Source: Akkermansia muciniphila
GTDB lineage: Bacteria; Verrucomicrobiota; Kiritimatiellia; RFP12; UBA1067
Assembly: GCA_945870145.1 (NCBI GenBank)
Contig: CAMBQV010000008.1
Location: 1 to 37,243 of the forward strand
Direction of reading: 5' to 3'
Length of the DNA: 37,243 nucleotides
Of this stretch, positions 1 through 11,100 are shown in pieces. The first letter of the stretch is position 1; the number at the start of each line of letters is the position of its first letter. A model generated the notes under the pieces. The model made no database searches, had not been told where the DNA came from, and saw only the letters and a program-made list of their open reading frames with translations. Position numbers and translations under genes: made by a program.

Positions 1-271
1 CCTTCCAGAGGAGCTTCACCTTCAAGAAGGGAAGCTGGCGCTTGGCTGCAGTAAAGTAGCGAAAATCGGTATAGAAGACCGGCTCATCCTTCGTAATCAG
101 GAGAATACCGGCGGAGGCGCAGAACCCTGTGAAATAATAGCGATTCACCGCCGTAGCAATCACGACGGCATCGAGTTTCTCTTTTTTACGATAGGCGACT
201 GCGGCACGTAAACGTTTGATAAATTCAGTGGCGGGAAGGGAGTGGGCCGGAAGGGACTGTTGTTGTATCAT
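1..271 (-). CDS. Xaa-Pro aminopeptidase-like protein, N-terminal part (cut by window edge)
   Basis: The first 90 codons are present; the rest lies outside the window. The translation begins MIQQQSLPAH and contains KLDAVVIAT, NRYYFTGFCASAG, ILLITKDEPVFYTDFRYF. This is the pattern of the creatinase/prolidase N-terminal domain (M24B family): a 'DA..v....N.rYltGF..s.g.l.it..e...ytD.RY' signature. The catalytic pita-bread domain would follow beyond position 1. The family removes N-terminal residues preceding proline, usually in the cytoplasm, and no signal peptide is seen. The ATG at 271 is preceded by GAGG about 5 bases upstream and lies 9 bases after the stop of the M6 protease gene, so it is probably the distal gene of the protease operon. 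The family call is fairly secure; the exact specificity is not visible from this fragment. Confidence 0.8.
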   Translation of the reverse strand, partial: MIQQQSLPAHSLPATEFIKRLRAAVAYRKKEKLDAVVIATAVNRYYFTGFCASAGILLITKDEPVFYTDFRYFTAAKRQLPFLKVKLLWK

Positions 272-280
272 AAAACCTCG

Positions 281-3200
281 TTACTTTAACTGAACCTCTA
301 AGCGGAGGAAACGTTGCGGCGCATTGGTCGTTGGAGTCGTATGAAAATTAGTGACCCACGACCACACGCCTGTCTGTCCAACACCCCAGGGCGTAAGCTG
401 GACAATATTATTCGTCGTCCACAGGTCTGCACTATCTGCGAGATTCGTTTTTCCCGTCACAAAAAAGTCCAAGTCTGTAGCTGTCAGCGAACGGCGATAG
501 ACAAAGTATAGGTAATTCCCATCTGCCACACTGGGAACCCCTGTTGCATTTGTCAGACCTCCGAGTATATAGACACCGGTATTCTGGATCGTGGGGTCCA
601 ACCCCATGCCGTACTTGATCAAATTAGGGATGCCGTCACCAGAGTCCACCCCGTCACCCGGATAACTACCTGAAACAGGATAGTAATGTTGTATCCACTC
701 TTGATAAGGCGTAAGGGTGCCACTCCAAATCCGCAAGGAATACATTTGCGTGGTGGTCACACTATTTGGATCCTGAACCGTTACGCCAAAGGTGTATAGT
801 CCATACTGCGTAGGAGTTCCACTGATGACACCATTCGTGGGATTGAGCGTCAAACCTGGGGGGAAGATATCCGACGTCACGATGCGCCAAGTATAGGGAA
901 GGGCTGTGCCTCCCATCGCTGCAAGCGTGACATTTGGGTAGATCACCCCATTCGTCCCGGCCGGCAACGGATCAGGCGTCGTAATCACTAAGGGTGGCGC
1001 TGTCCGTTCACCAAAGACAATCAGATCGTCGATACAGATACCACAACCACCCTTTGTCACACCTTCAAACTTCAGTCGATACGTTGCGGTTGGCTCGGGC
1101 AATGCGAAAGTTTTGTTTGTCCAATGTGAGAACAGAACAGCATTACTACTTGAAAAGTAAGTGCTGTCATAAGCCACCAACGTTTTCCATTCCCCAGTTT
1201 CATGTGCACGATAAGAAACTGTCAACCAGTCTTGGTTATCTTTGCTACCGTTATACTGCCTCATGGCCAAGTTGAAAGAGACTGTTGTGTTGGAACACCC
1301 CCCCAAATTAATGGGCGGCGTGATGACTGCGGCAGAATGAATTTGTGGAACCTTCGCCCACAGACAGAGGTTATTCGACTCGCTCACAGGTAGTGACGGG
1401 TAATGATAGGGTGATGGATAATCATTATACGTTCCGCTCACCGATTGCCAGGTAGACGTACCACTCACAATCGTCTGCTCCCAACCCGACGGCAGGGTTG
1501 TTTCATTAAAACGCTCAACATAAGGGATGAAGCCTGGGGGCAAAATATTCAGATAAAAGATGTTTGTTGAGGCCTTATTGTCCCAACCTGTCACCGCCAC
1601 ACGGAAGACCGTCTGCGTACTTCCGACTGGTTTACCACTGATAACCCCCGTATTGGGGTCTAAGACTAGACCGCGTGGCAATGCATTTGAAACAACCGTC
1701 CACTGATAGGGAGGTGTCCCGCCCACGGCCTGGAGCTGTGTCTGGTAATTAAAGTTTTCAAAGCCAGAGGGAAGCGTATCGCGCGTGAGAATGATGGGAG
1801 CACTGGCATCATCCGTAATAGAGACACTATCCACGCACACACCATATCCCGATCTAGCCGAACCCTCAAACGCGATTTGATAGGTGCGCGAGGGTAAAGG
1901 CAATTGAATGGTCCGCTGGGTCCAACTGGTCACGTTGTTCGTATAGACTGCTAATCTTGTCCAAGGTGCGCCCGTGACGTTCCGATAGTAGACACGTAAC
2001 TCATCCTGTCCACTCCACTTTTGCATGAAGTGCCAGAAGATGAGCCTTGAGTTATTCGGCATTTGCGTCAGATCAAAGACAGGAGAGACCAATTTTGACA
2101 CCATATATGTGCCGATACTTGGCGTTCCGAAGAAGAAAGCATATTGGGAATCACTTTGGGCCGCTGAAGGAGGTGATATACCATCCTTACCCCCTGGACG
2201 CCCAATTTGCCAATCAACTCGATTGGCCACATACTCGATAGTCCAACCCGAGGGCAGGCTACCATTGCTCGTCAGAAAGTTCTCTTGAAGGATCGGAGCA
2301 CGCAGATACTCCACCGCAAAGGCCAGTGTGTTCGTGGCCTTTGCTCCGCTCACGAGATCTGTCACTTCCACATCAAAAGAGGTCACGACAACTGGGATGT
2401 CCCATCGGCCAATGATCAGACCATTTGTCGTCAAGGTGAAGCCAGGGGGGAGCAGCGAGCCTCCTACCAACGCATACGCATACGAGGTTTGCCCAGAGCC
2501 ATTGGTATACCCTCCCACGGATTGCAGCGTGACAAAGGGTGAGGCAAGCGTATAATTAGTCCCACACAACGCTGGATTCAGAGGTGACGGGGTGCTGATT
2601 TGCAAAGTGGGGACTGGATCGTCAATCCGTATGTCATCCAAACTGACGCCATGGCCACCTAACGCATACCCTTCGATTGCGAAATAAATGCCCTTACCTG
2701 CGGCGGACTCGGGCAAGATCACGTGATGTTCGAGCCAGAGAGGGGCCGTGGCTTCATAGGTTGCAACAGGTCCGGTCCATTCGTTGGACCAAGCCGTCTT
2801 ATAATAAATCTTAAAGGAATCTTTGAGAATCGTATTCCGATCTTCCAAGTAGTAGGCAAACGAAATACGCGCCTCACGTGCAGTGGGCGCGAATTGAATC
2901 ATCGGTGAGATGAGACGCGTGATATGATTAGAAAGGGTAGCACTGCCATTATCATTGTAGATGCCCAAATAGGCATTCTTATCACCCTCAAACGGTCGTA
3001 ACGGACGCTCCGAAGGCGAGCCATACCTTGTACGCCAGGGTACCGTGTTTGAAACACTCTCCTGATTCCATCCGGTCCGGGGGGCTTCCATCACGCCATT
3101 AAAGCCCTCTGTGTAGGGTGCCGTATAGGCTGGAAGGATCACCAACTCAAAGGTATTTGTTGTCGTAATCGGCGAACGCCCCGCCACCACAATATCGAAG

Positions 3201-5035
3201 AAATTAGTTCCGGCTACCGTTGGAACACCACTCAGCAGTCCAGAGGGAGCCAACGTCAGCCCCGGGGGAAGGGTCACTGGATTGACAACGCTCCAGATAT
3301 TACCTTCCTTATTTGCCACGGTTAAAAATTGGAACCAGTAAGGATTACCCACGCGTCCCTCTGGCAATGGACTCTGGGATGCAATCTCATCAGGCAACCT
3401 GGTCAGGCTCATGGTCATCGACTCGCCAGGAATGCTAAAATCACCGACAAACAAGTCAGAGAGAGAACCATCCCACCAGCGTGAGCTCGGAGCCGACTCG
3501 TCAAAAAACTCATTTTGATAACCTGCAGAAATATTGCCAGCGTAATAAAGATCCTGTTGCTCGCCAGAGTTGCTATATTTATTTAGATGCCAGAGGTTAT
3601 CCGCCTGCATGAGCTGGACTTCGTAGTTCTCGTGCGCTGTATTATAGGCATAGCGCTGATCATCTTTATCACCGAGCTCATCGCAGTGCCAGATGGCAAT
3701 ACCGCTCCCCGGTATATTCGCATCTCGGCCGCTCCTCTGGCGATTTTCAAAGAGATAATACTCCGTAGTTGCTGTGGGCTTTGTATACTTATAGACAGAG
3801 GTATCACTGATCGTCAAGGTCAATTGATAATCTGGCACGGTTGCCAAATCCACTGCATCGAGCCAGCCTGAGTGCATGCGCAAATACGCACAGGGTTTGA
3901 CAGGGTTGACTCCATGACCACCAGAATTCATTAAACAAAAAGCGCCAGCACCACCCGTTGAATCATACCCGTAATCGTAGATGTCGGGATAATCACACAG
4001 CATGTGTCCGTTTTCATGGCAGAAGGTTCCCAATGTCAATTGGTCGCCAATATCCGTCATCTGATATTTATAGACGCTGACCCCTGGGCCTAAGGACTGG
4101 GCTCCTACTTGGTACAATGACCAAGAATGCGGCCAGAGACCTTGCGCCCAACCGACATCGGGATGGCCCGCATAATACACATTACACGCGACAACGCTAC
4201 CGCCACCATCCACTGTCAACGTTTGCATTTGTGGCCAGATCTCGTCTTGGTAATTCGGAAGGGCCTTCAAGGCATCAATCGCATCCTTGACTAATTGATT
4301 GGCAGCATTCGTAGTGACTGGATTATTGTAAAACGTTTTAGGATGGGGAACCCTGAGATAGACCGTCACAATGTTGTTATACGTCAGCCGCTGGTTCGAA
4401 ACATCAAAAAAATACTCTTTAACTGAACCATTATTGCCATAGCCTGTATAATTATCCCCGTTGCAAAACGCATCAATATTGGCCTGAGAAATCGTTGCGC
4501 TGTCATCAGAGAAATCAACCAGCAAGCAAAGGCCAACCTTATTTCCAAGCGTGGTTTGACTTGGAGGCGCAAAAATTGGGCCCGCAACTGTTGTGAGGAG
4601 CGGCGCAAGAGTCAATGTCGTGGCTGTTTTACGAGCCTTCCAACGACTACTGCTCATTGTTGCCTCATCCCAGCGTGTGTACCGTTCGAGGCGTTCAGCC
4701 TTTAGAATGGCAGCATCTGGACGCAGATGCTGCATCAAATTCAATGAGGCTGGATTATCACGTCCAGCGACAAGTCCAGACGACTCCAACTTCCCGTCCA
4801 CCGTACGGGTTGCATAGACATAGAACTTCGTTTTAAGATCACAAATGACGGTATACCCGCCGACCTCCATGTTTGCAGAGAAATCGTCTCCCTGTCCATG
4901 GACCTGAACCACACGTCCATCGGGTTGTTTGACATTCCACGTGCGATCAAAAGGCGCAGCTAAAAGACTCCCGCTTGTCACAAGTGACAACGCGAGCAAT
5001 AACCCCAACCGACTTTTATTCGCTAAGAACTTCAT
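281..5035 (-). CDS. Secreted M6-family metalloprotease with alternating Ig-like and jelly-roll domains
   Basis: 1,584 residues. A signal peptide covers about residues 1-27 (cleavage near LLAA/PF). The peptidase domain spans roughly 150-550, with the zinc motif HENGH at 340-344 (His340, Glu341, His344) followed by YPDIYDYG, Asp351 being the likely third ligand; this HExGHxLxxxPDxYDYG pattern is typical of M6 (immune inhibitor A-like) peptidases. After it come four putative-Ig (He_PIG-type) segments with the LPPGL...GxxxGxP signature (about 555-640, 815-910, 1085-1175, 1340-1435). They alternate with three jelly-roll/MAM-like segments that start with FN or FL...GW and end in GxxVxxDDIxI or similar (about 640-808, 920-1075, 1178-1338). 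The C-terminus has one DGIPNLIKYGMGLDP calcium-loop-like motif. No LPXTG or PEP-CTERM tail is present. The gene follows the giant subtilase gene after 72 bases containing a stem-loop. The ATG lacks a clear Shine-Dalgarno. Likely role: degradation of extracellular protein or glycoprotein, with the jelly rolls as binding modules (inference). Confidence 0.88.
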   Translation of the reverse strand: MKFLANKSRLGLLLALSLVTSGSLLAAPFDRTWNVKQPDGRVVQVHGQGDDFSANMEVGGYTVICDLKTKFYVYATRTVDGKLESSGLVAGRDNPASLNLMQHLRPDAAILKAERLERYTRWDEATMSSSRWKARKTATTLTLAPLLTTVAGPIFAPPSQTTLGNKVGLCLLVDFSDDSATISQANIDAFCNGDNYTGYGNNGSVKEYFFDVSNQRLTYNNIVTVYLRVPHPKTFYNNPVTTNAANQLVKDAIDALKALPNYQDEIWPQMQTLTVDGGGSVVACNVYYAGHPDVGWAQGLWPHSWSLYQVGAQSLGPGVSVYKYQMTDIGDQLTLGTFCHENGHMLCDYPDIYDYGYDSTGGAGAFCLMNSGGHGVNPVKPCAYLRMHSGWLDAVDLATVPDYQLTLTISDTSVYKYTKPTATTEYYLFENRQRSGRDANIPGSGIAIWHCDELGDKDDQRYAYNTAHENYEVQLMQADNLWHLNKYSNSGEQQDLYYAGNISAGYQNEFFDESAPSSRWWDGSLSDLFVGDFSIPGESMTMSLTRLPDEIASQSPLPEGRVGNPYWFQFLTVANKEGNIWSVVNPVTLPPGLTLAPSGLLSGVPTVAGTNFFDIVVAGRSPITTTNTFELVILPAYTAPYTEGFNGVMEAPRTGWNQESVSNTVPWRTRYGSPSERPLRPFEGDKNAYLGIYNDNGSATLSNHITRLISPMIQFAPTAREARISFAYYLEDRNTILKDSFKIYYKTAWSNEWTGPVATYEATAPLWLEHHVILPESAAGKGIYFAIEGYALGGHGVSLDDIRIDDPVPTLQISTPSPLNPALCGTNYTLASPFVTLQSVGGYTNGSGQTSYAYALVGGSLLPPGFTLTTNGLIIGRWDIPVVVTSFDVEVTDLVSGAKATNTLAFAVEYLRAPILQENFLTSNGSLPSGWTIEYVANRVDWQIGRPGGKDGISPPSAAQSDSQYAFFFGTPSIGTYMVSKLVSPVFDLTQMPNNSRLIFWHFMQKWSGQDELRVYYRNVTGAPWTRLAVYTNNVTSWTQRTIQLPLPSRTYQIAFEGSARSGYGVCVDSVSITDDASAPIILTRDTLPSGFENFNYQTQLQAVGGTPPYQWTVVSNALPRGLVLDPNTGVISGKPVGSTQTVFRVAVTGWDNKASTNIFYLNILPPGFIPYVERFNETTLPSGWEQTIVSGTSTWQSVSGTYNDYPSPYHYPSLPVSESNNLCLWAKVPQIHSAAVITPPINLGGCSNTTVSFNLAMRQYNGSKDNQDWLTVSYRAHETGEWKTLVAYDSTYFSSSNAVLFSHWTNKTFALPEPTATYRLKFEGVTKGGCGICIDDLIVFGERTAPPLVITTPDPLPAGTNGVIYPNVTLAAMGGTALPYTWRIVTSDIFPPGLTLNPTNGVISGTPTQYGLYTFGVTVQDPNSVTTTQMYSLRIWSGTLTPYQEWIQHYYPVSGSYPGDGVDSGDGIPNLIKYGMGLDPTIQNTGVYILGGLTNATGVPSVADGNYLYFVYRRSLTATDLDFFVTGKTNLADSADLWTTNNIVQLTPWGVGQTGVWSWVTNFHTTPTTNAPQRFLRLEVQLK

Positions 5036-5067
5036 GTAAGATCAGCCCAGTCTACAAGGCAAGGAGT

Positions 5068-5101
5068 ATTGAGCGAGGGGGTATCAGCCCCCTCGCTCAA
5101 T
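5068..5101 (-). other. Perfect 14-bp stem-loop between giant gene and M6 gene
   Basis: ATTGAGCGAGGGGG (5068-5081), loop TATCAG (5082-5087), CCCCCTCGCTCAAT (5088-5101): all 14 pairs match. It lies 7 bases after the giant gene's stop and about 32 bases before the M6 start. No T-run follows on the minus strand, so it is not a classical intrinsic terminator. It could stabilise the 3' end of the giant message, attenuate transcription into the M6 gene, or be a dispersed palindromic repeat. Confidence 0.85.
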
Positions 5102-5107
5102 CGTTCA

Positions 5108-8100
5108 TTATTCAATCTCGACATAGAAGAATCCGTTCGCTCCTGCTACGGGATTCTTATAATCTGGACTCTTGATTGTCTCTCCGTTCACAACCGACAC
5201 CGTACCTGATTCAGCGATCGTCGTCCACGGACGTGGCGCATTTAGCGTTTCAGAGAACCTCACATTATACCTGTAGGTCGTCTGGGCGGCTTGTGCGCTT
5301 ATGGTATCCATCAGCGCTGTAAACAGGGCTGACGTGTATTTCGCGGGCTGAGCTGGGGTCAGATCGAAAGCCAGGCTCGGACCACTCTTGCCGAAGCTAA
5401 GATTCTCGATTATGACGGATGGCTTCACAGCGGGTGTTACCACTTGGCCCTCCGTTGAAACCAGCTTGATGATTGCCTCCTGCTGCTCACTCGAGCCAGC
5501 GGACATAGCCATCATCACTTCTGGGAAGGATCCGGGATTCAACAGGCTGAAATTGAGCTCCCCATCACCTCGATTAGTAGAGGTTTGGTCTGGCCCCGTT
5601 TGTTCCAGGAAGTTCGAGAAGGCCCGATATTCTTCATACTCGTAGGCATCTGGGAACCAATCTTGATCTGTATCAGCATCCTCAATATAGACAGTTGCCA
5701 GCGGAGTAATCGAGGAATAAGAGACCGTGACCGGGCGAACATCGTAATACGATTTTTGCTCACCCAGGTAGTTGGCATAACCCCACGACTCCCAGCTATC
5801 CAAGACACTATTGGTGTTGGAATCTATAAAGGCGCGCACATAATAGACACCTGGTTTGAGGCCTCGCATTGGGATAGCATTCGTCGCGGAGAGACTCAGG
5901 TTTGTCAGCATCGTATTCTGGCTCGCAGAGAAGGCATACTGAGCAGCAGGCTGTCCAGTGAAGCTTCTGTTCTGGAAGGCTTGGAGGATGACGCGGTTAG
6001 CAACCGTATTCGTCACCGCACCAAAGTACTTCACAACCGCACGAAGTTGACCATAGCCTGCGGATGAACCATTTAAGTTCGTCGCTGTCCCTACCGGAGG
6101 AAGAGGTGTATTCACATCCCAACGGAAGATCCGCCACGGTGACCACTCGGTGCTGCTCCAGGTGCTGTACTTCGAATTCAACATCTGAACGCGCCAGTAG
6201 TAAACGCCGTTATTGACCGTGGGGGAGCCATTAACCATCTTGTCACCCATATAGAACGGGGCTTCCCATACATAGTAACCCGTCGAAGCGTCTTTCGTGG
6301 GCACTTGACGCGCCGTGATTGGAGAAACCAACGTCCCGGCTTGACCTCCGCTACGCAATTCAAAGGCAAAAGCGTTATACCCATTATTACTGGAGACAAC
6401 CGACCACGAGAAGGACGGACGTATGGAATACACGTATGCCCCGTGAGCCGGTGCCACAGGAGCTGCCACTGTACGAACCGTATCAAACTGATTCGTGAAG
6501 GTAGCAATGAGTGTGTTCTGAGTCAGGACGTCTGCATCGCCGACATAAACCTTGTAGACGGCCTTCCAGGCGTTCAACGGGTAATCAACTTCGATCAATC
6601 CCCAGTCCAGGCCATACCCGCCAAACCTCGGCAGGTTCATGATGTCGCCCTCGTGAATATAGTCACGACCGTAAATGACCTTGTCAAAGATTGTATGTTG
6701 CGTGAAACCAGAGGTTACAATACTTGACCGTTGAATACGCACACGCCTATACCCCGTACCAGCCGCGACGGCTCCACCACCTTGCGCTCCACCGCCAGCC
6801 AAGACGACATCCTCAGAACGAAGTCCTGTGGACAACGAAAGCCTCAGATTATAGGGCGTATAGTCCGTCAATTGCAGACTCAAAAGGTTCTTATCCCAGC
6901 CGATTACGGTTGCAAAGGGCGTTGAGATACCTGCTGGCTCTCCAGCATCCCAAGAGTCTGCTGTTCCCCCTACATCCAAGAAGGCGAAGAAGTAGTTTGT
7001 TCCCCCCTTGATCATGCCCTCGGTTGGACGTCCCAGATAGAGTTTTTGCGGCCAGCCGCCCAGCAACTTTGTCGAGTAGAACACATCGATGTACGAGGCG
7101 TCAACATCCACATACGTGGCTGCATTTGTGACAGCACCTGCCTGCGCCGCCGTAACGATAAGTTGCTCACCTTGATAGAAGCCCATGTTCACGACGATCT
7201 CGCCGCTAACATAGTTAATGGTTCCAATGGGGGTATCTTTAGCACCCGCCGTTAAGGCGTTGGCATAGAGAATACCATCCCGATCATAGCCATTGGTGAT
7301 GCTCAACCCAGACAAGGTGTCTGTGAACTGGATAATAAAGGTTCCAGGAACAACGGAACCTGGTGTCAGATAGGTTTTTACGACCTTATCTTCGTAGAAG
7401 CCTAATGGGAGCGTTTGCGCCTCCACATCACCTCCAATAGCCAATATCCATTTAGCATCTGGCGTCCCGTTCATATCTGGATTTGCATAAGCCTGTATGA
7501 CCACGCTACCAGCAGCTTGTACACCCTTATAGCTCACATACGTCTCAATCAAGGGCACAGGGATCTCTGTGATTGTCCGGCCACCGATAATAACGCGTTC
7601 CTTAATGTCGGGCCTTGTACTCATGACTGCTTGACTATAGCGCGCTTCAGCCCAGTTGGACCAGCCATCTGCATCGCTATCTTGGAGCGGATCATAGATG
7701 AAGGGACTTGCGACAGAGGGCATATAGTTCCCCTCCCACCAATCCTCTATGAAGTCATGGTCAGAGAACATGAAGCCATACGTCAGTTTTGAACCAGAAG
7801 GCTTATTGAAGTAATCTGGCAACTGATTCAGTGACTGTGCACTTCTTGGGTTCACGCCAGCTAACGCATACCGGGTGGAGATCAGATATTCGGCATAATT
7901 AGACAGTCCGTCATTATCCATGTCTCCTAGGGAGGCATTCGGACCATAAGGGTCAATACCATTGCGTTTAGACCAAGCATCCGGCATGCCGTCTCCATTG
8001 GAATCCTTGGTGTTGATATCCTCGCCACTATAGGGCAGGATCTTCGCACCGGTGCCGACGATCGTGCCTGCATTGCGCCACCCCATATTCCAGTCCTGGA

Positions 8101-11100
8101 GCGTGAAGTTCGCCAGTCTCTGCTTATTGGCAGGCCAGAAGGTACAGGCGAAATCCTGAACCTGACCAGAACGCCAGCCAGCCTTTAGACTGACATTGTT
8201 CTGAATAATATCTCCACTGTTATCCACAGCCGAGGTACCATCATCAAAGGTATAACAACCGTATAAGTTCTCGGTCTCATATCCGAGAAGACCCAGCCTG
8301 TTGTTTTCCGTGTCGCGAAGGGTTTTCAGCGTCTGCGCTGTAAGGATCTCACGATAGAAGGCGATATTATCCATCTTACCTTCAAACCCTTCACCGAACC
8401 GCACATCCACAAGGCTTAAGCTGTTCTGAGCTGTAATGAGCGATTTTAGTACGGGCAGTGTGGAGAAGCCAGCGACCTCACCATTAATCAGGAGGTTTGC
8501 ACGCAGAGACTCTGCTTCAACCATAAAGGTGACGGTTGACCACGCGTTTGTCGGCAAGCTCACCGTCGAAGTCAACGTGAGATTTGTCAAGGTGATCGGA
8601 TCCAAGGTCGTCTTCGCCTCAACTCTGCCATCGGCCAGTAGCTGGAGCGTATAGTTGTAGACGCCATGTCCAAGGTCACACGTTGCAAGCCAGTTTGTCT
8701 CGCCCGCCAGCGGATAGCGGGACGGATTGACATCCAAGATGATCGTGAAGGATTTTCCATCGCTCGTCCACCGCATCATCGGGGTAGGCTCCGCGAAATG
8801 ACGTCCAGCCGGCACCTGCAGATAAGCCGTACCTGTCAGACTGAGATAACGATTGAGCATCGGGAGCAGGCTGTTTTGAGCCCACACGCTGCGCGACTGG
8901 GCATCAAAGCCCTCATCCATGTCCAGCATGCCGTCATCATCCGTGTCCGCCAATCCGAGGTTAGTTCCGATGGCAGCCTCGTCAGCATTTGACAGCCCGT
9001 CGTTATCGCTGTCTTCCATAGCATCCAAGAAGCCGTCATCGTCGCTGTCCTGATCCCAGGGATCCGTCCCTGCCTGGTATTCAGCAAGATAGCTCAACCC
9101 GTCGCCGTCATCATCATCCAAGGGGTCATCAATGTCGTCGCTATCCGTGTCTTTGCTGTACGGATCGAGACCGTTGCTGGATTCCCATTCATCCGGCAGT
9201 CCATCGCCATCCGAATCGAGGCCCTCTATCACCCAGAAACCGGCACTGCGATTCGTGAAGCTGACACCCGCACCCAGACGGCCTGCATACGCCGCTTGTG
9301 TGAAGGGCTTGAAGCCTTGACGATAGATCCGGTCTTCAAGCGTCAGACCACCATCAATCGCATTGAACATACCCACCAGGGCAACTCCCTGAATGGAGAG
9401 CAGCGGATCAAAGGTGATCGGAGGTCCGTCCTGAAGATCCGTGATGCAACGGGCATTGCGAATGTAGATGCCGTACTCAAGGTCTGGATCCCTGATCCCT
9501 GCACGTTCATCAGCAGTCTTACCCATCTGGAAGTCAAAGTTGAAGTAGGAGACCAAGCCCGGTTCGATTCCTGCAAGATTCTTCTCCGCGACTTTCTTCA
9601 ACTCAACGACGGGCAGGGCACGATTCCAAATACGGATTTCATCGAGCGAGGTCATCCATGCGTCACCCGCGCCTTCGCCCAAAATCAACGGCCCACCCTG
9701 GGCTCTGACACGTGCGTAGTTCATCGGATCGTCGATAATGTTCGGAATGGGCGGTATGCGAACCCTTGACTGCTTGGTATCCAACATGCCATCCACATAG
9801 ATATAACAGAAGTTGGCGTCACGCACATACGCGACATGGTGCCAATCCCCGTCGTCCACCGGAATTTCACCCGTGATGTTATTAATGGTCGGATCCGTTC
9901 CGGCCACCCAGACAAAGAACGGCTGGCCCGGATCTGTCCAGAAACCATATTCAAGGTTATAGCGGCCTTGGATGGTACCTGCCGGCGTCAAACCGAGCGC
10001 ATAGTTGAAATCATCATCTGTCTGATCGCTGAGGTTGCGACGGGCGATGAGCCGGCCTGCTACACCCGGGTTCTGGACCCGCACCCAGCATTCGAGCGTC
10101 CAGTCCTCCTGCAGCATGTCCACCGTCTGTCCATTGGGCTTGAGGGTCGTTGCAGACTCCTTGACAAACCCATCTGCTTCAACCTGCAGATACCCTGAAC
10201 GGTTGCCGACATTGCCGCCGAGCAACTCAGACCGCATCATTTCGAAGACGGCCAAATCGCTCTGCGCAATACGCCAGACGCGCGCATTCAGCATCTGTCC
10301 TGCAAAGCCACTGGAACCGAGGACCAGATCGCCGGCGCCGGTTGCACACCGCAAGCCTGTACGCGTCTCGCCTACCGCGATGCCATTCGCAAAAAGCGTG
10401 AGGTGGTTCATGTCCAGAGGCTCTCCGAGCGCGAAACGGCCCGTGAGATGAGTCCAAGTGTTCAGCGGCACCTGAACGCCGCCATGGCACTCGACGCGAC
10501 TTCCACCCAGTACGTCAAAGGAGACGTAGGGGAAACCATTACTCAGTCCGAGTTCGTAGTTATACAAGCCCAGCTCAGTCACCTTGCGCGAGAGGAGCAC
10601 CTGACGCCCGGCGACATAGGCTGTCGGATAAATCCAGGCCTCGACGGTCCACTGCTCTGCGCTGTGGCGCAAGGTATATTCCCCGTTGACCTTATCTGCG
10701 ATCACAACCGTGTTACTCACGGCGCCACCAGAGAAGGTCAGGGCGATATTTTGCTTGGGCGAAACCGCGTCTGTGGGAAGTGTACGTGAAGCCAGTTCCG
10801 CACCATCTAAGAAACCATCATCATCCGTATCCGCGTTACCTGGATCCGTCAGATGGATGTTCTGCTCCGAGATGTTAGAGAGGCCGTCATTGTCGGTATC
10901 CTCGTTCGCATCTGTCACGCCGTCACTGTTTGTATCCGACAAGGTCGGACTCAAGCCACGTTCGCTACGAGCCAGGCGTGCCAGGGAAGCGCGATATTCC
11001 GAGAAGTTCAAAAGTCCGTCGCGATCATCATCCCGCTCGCCATCGAGGACAAGGTCATCACTCATGGCCTTGAGCGGATCCAGACCAACCGTCTCCTCCC

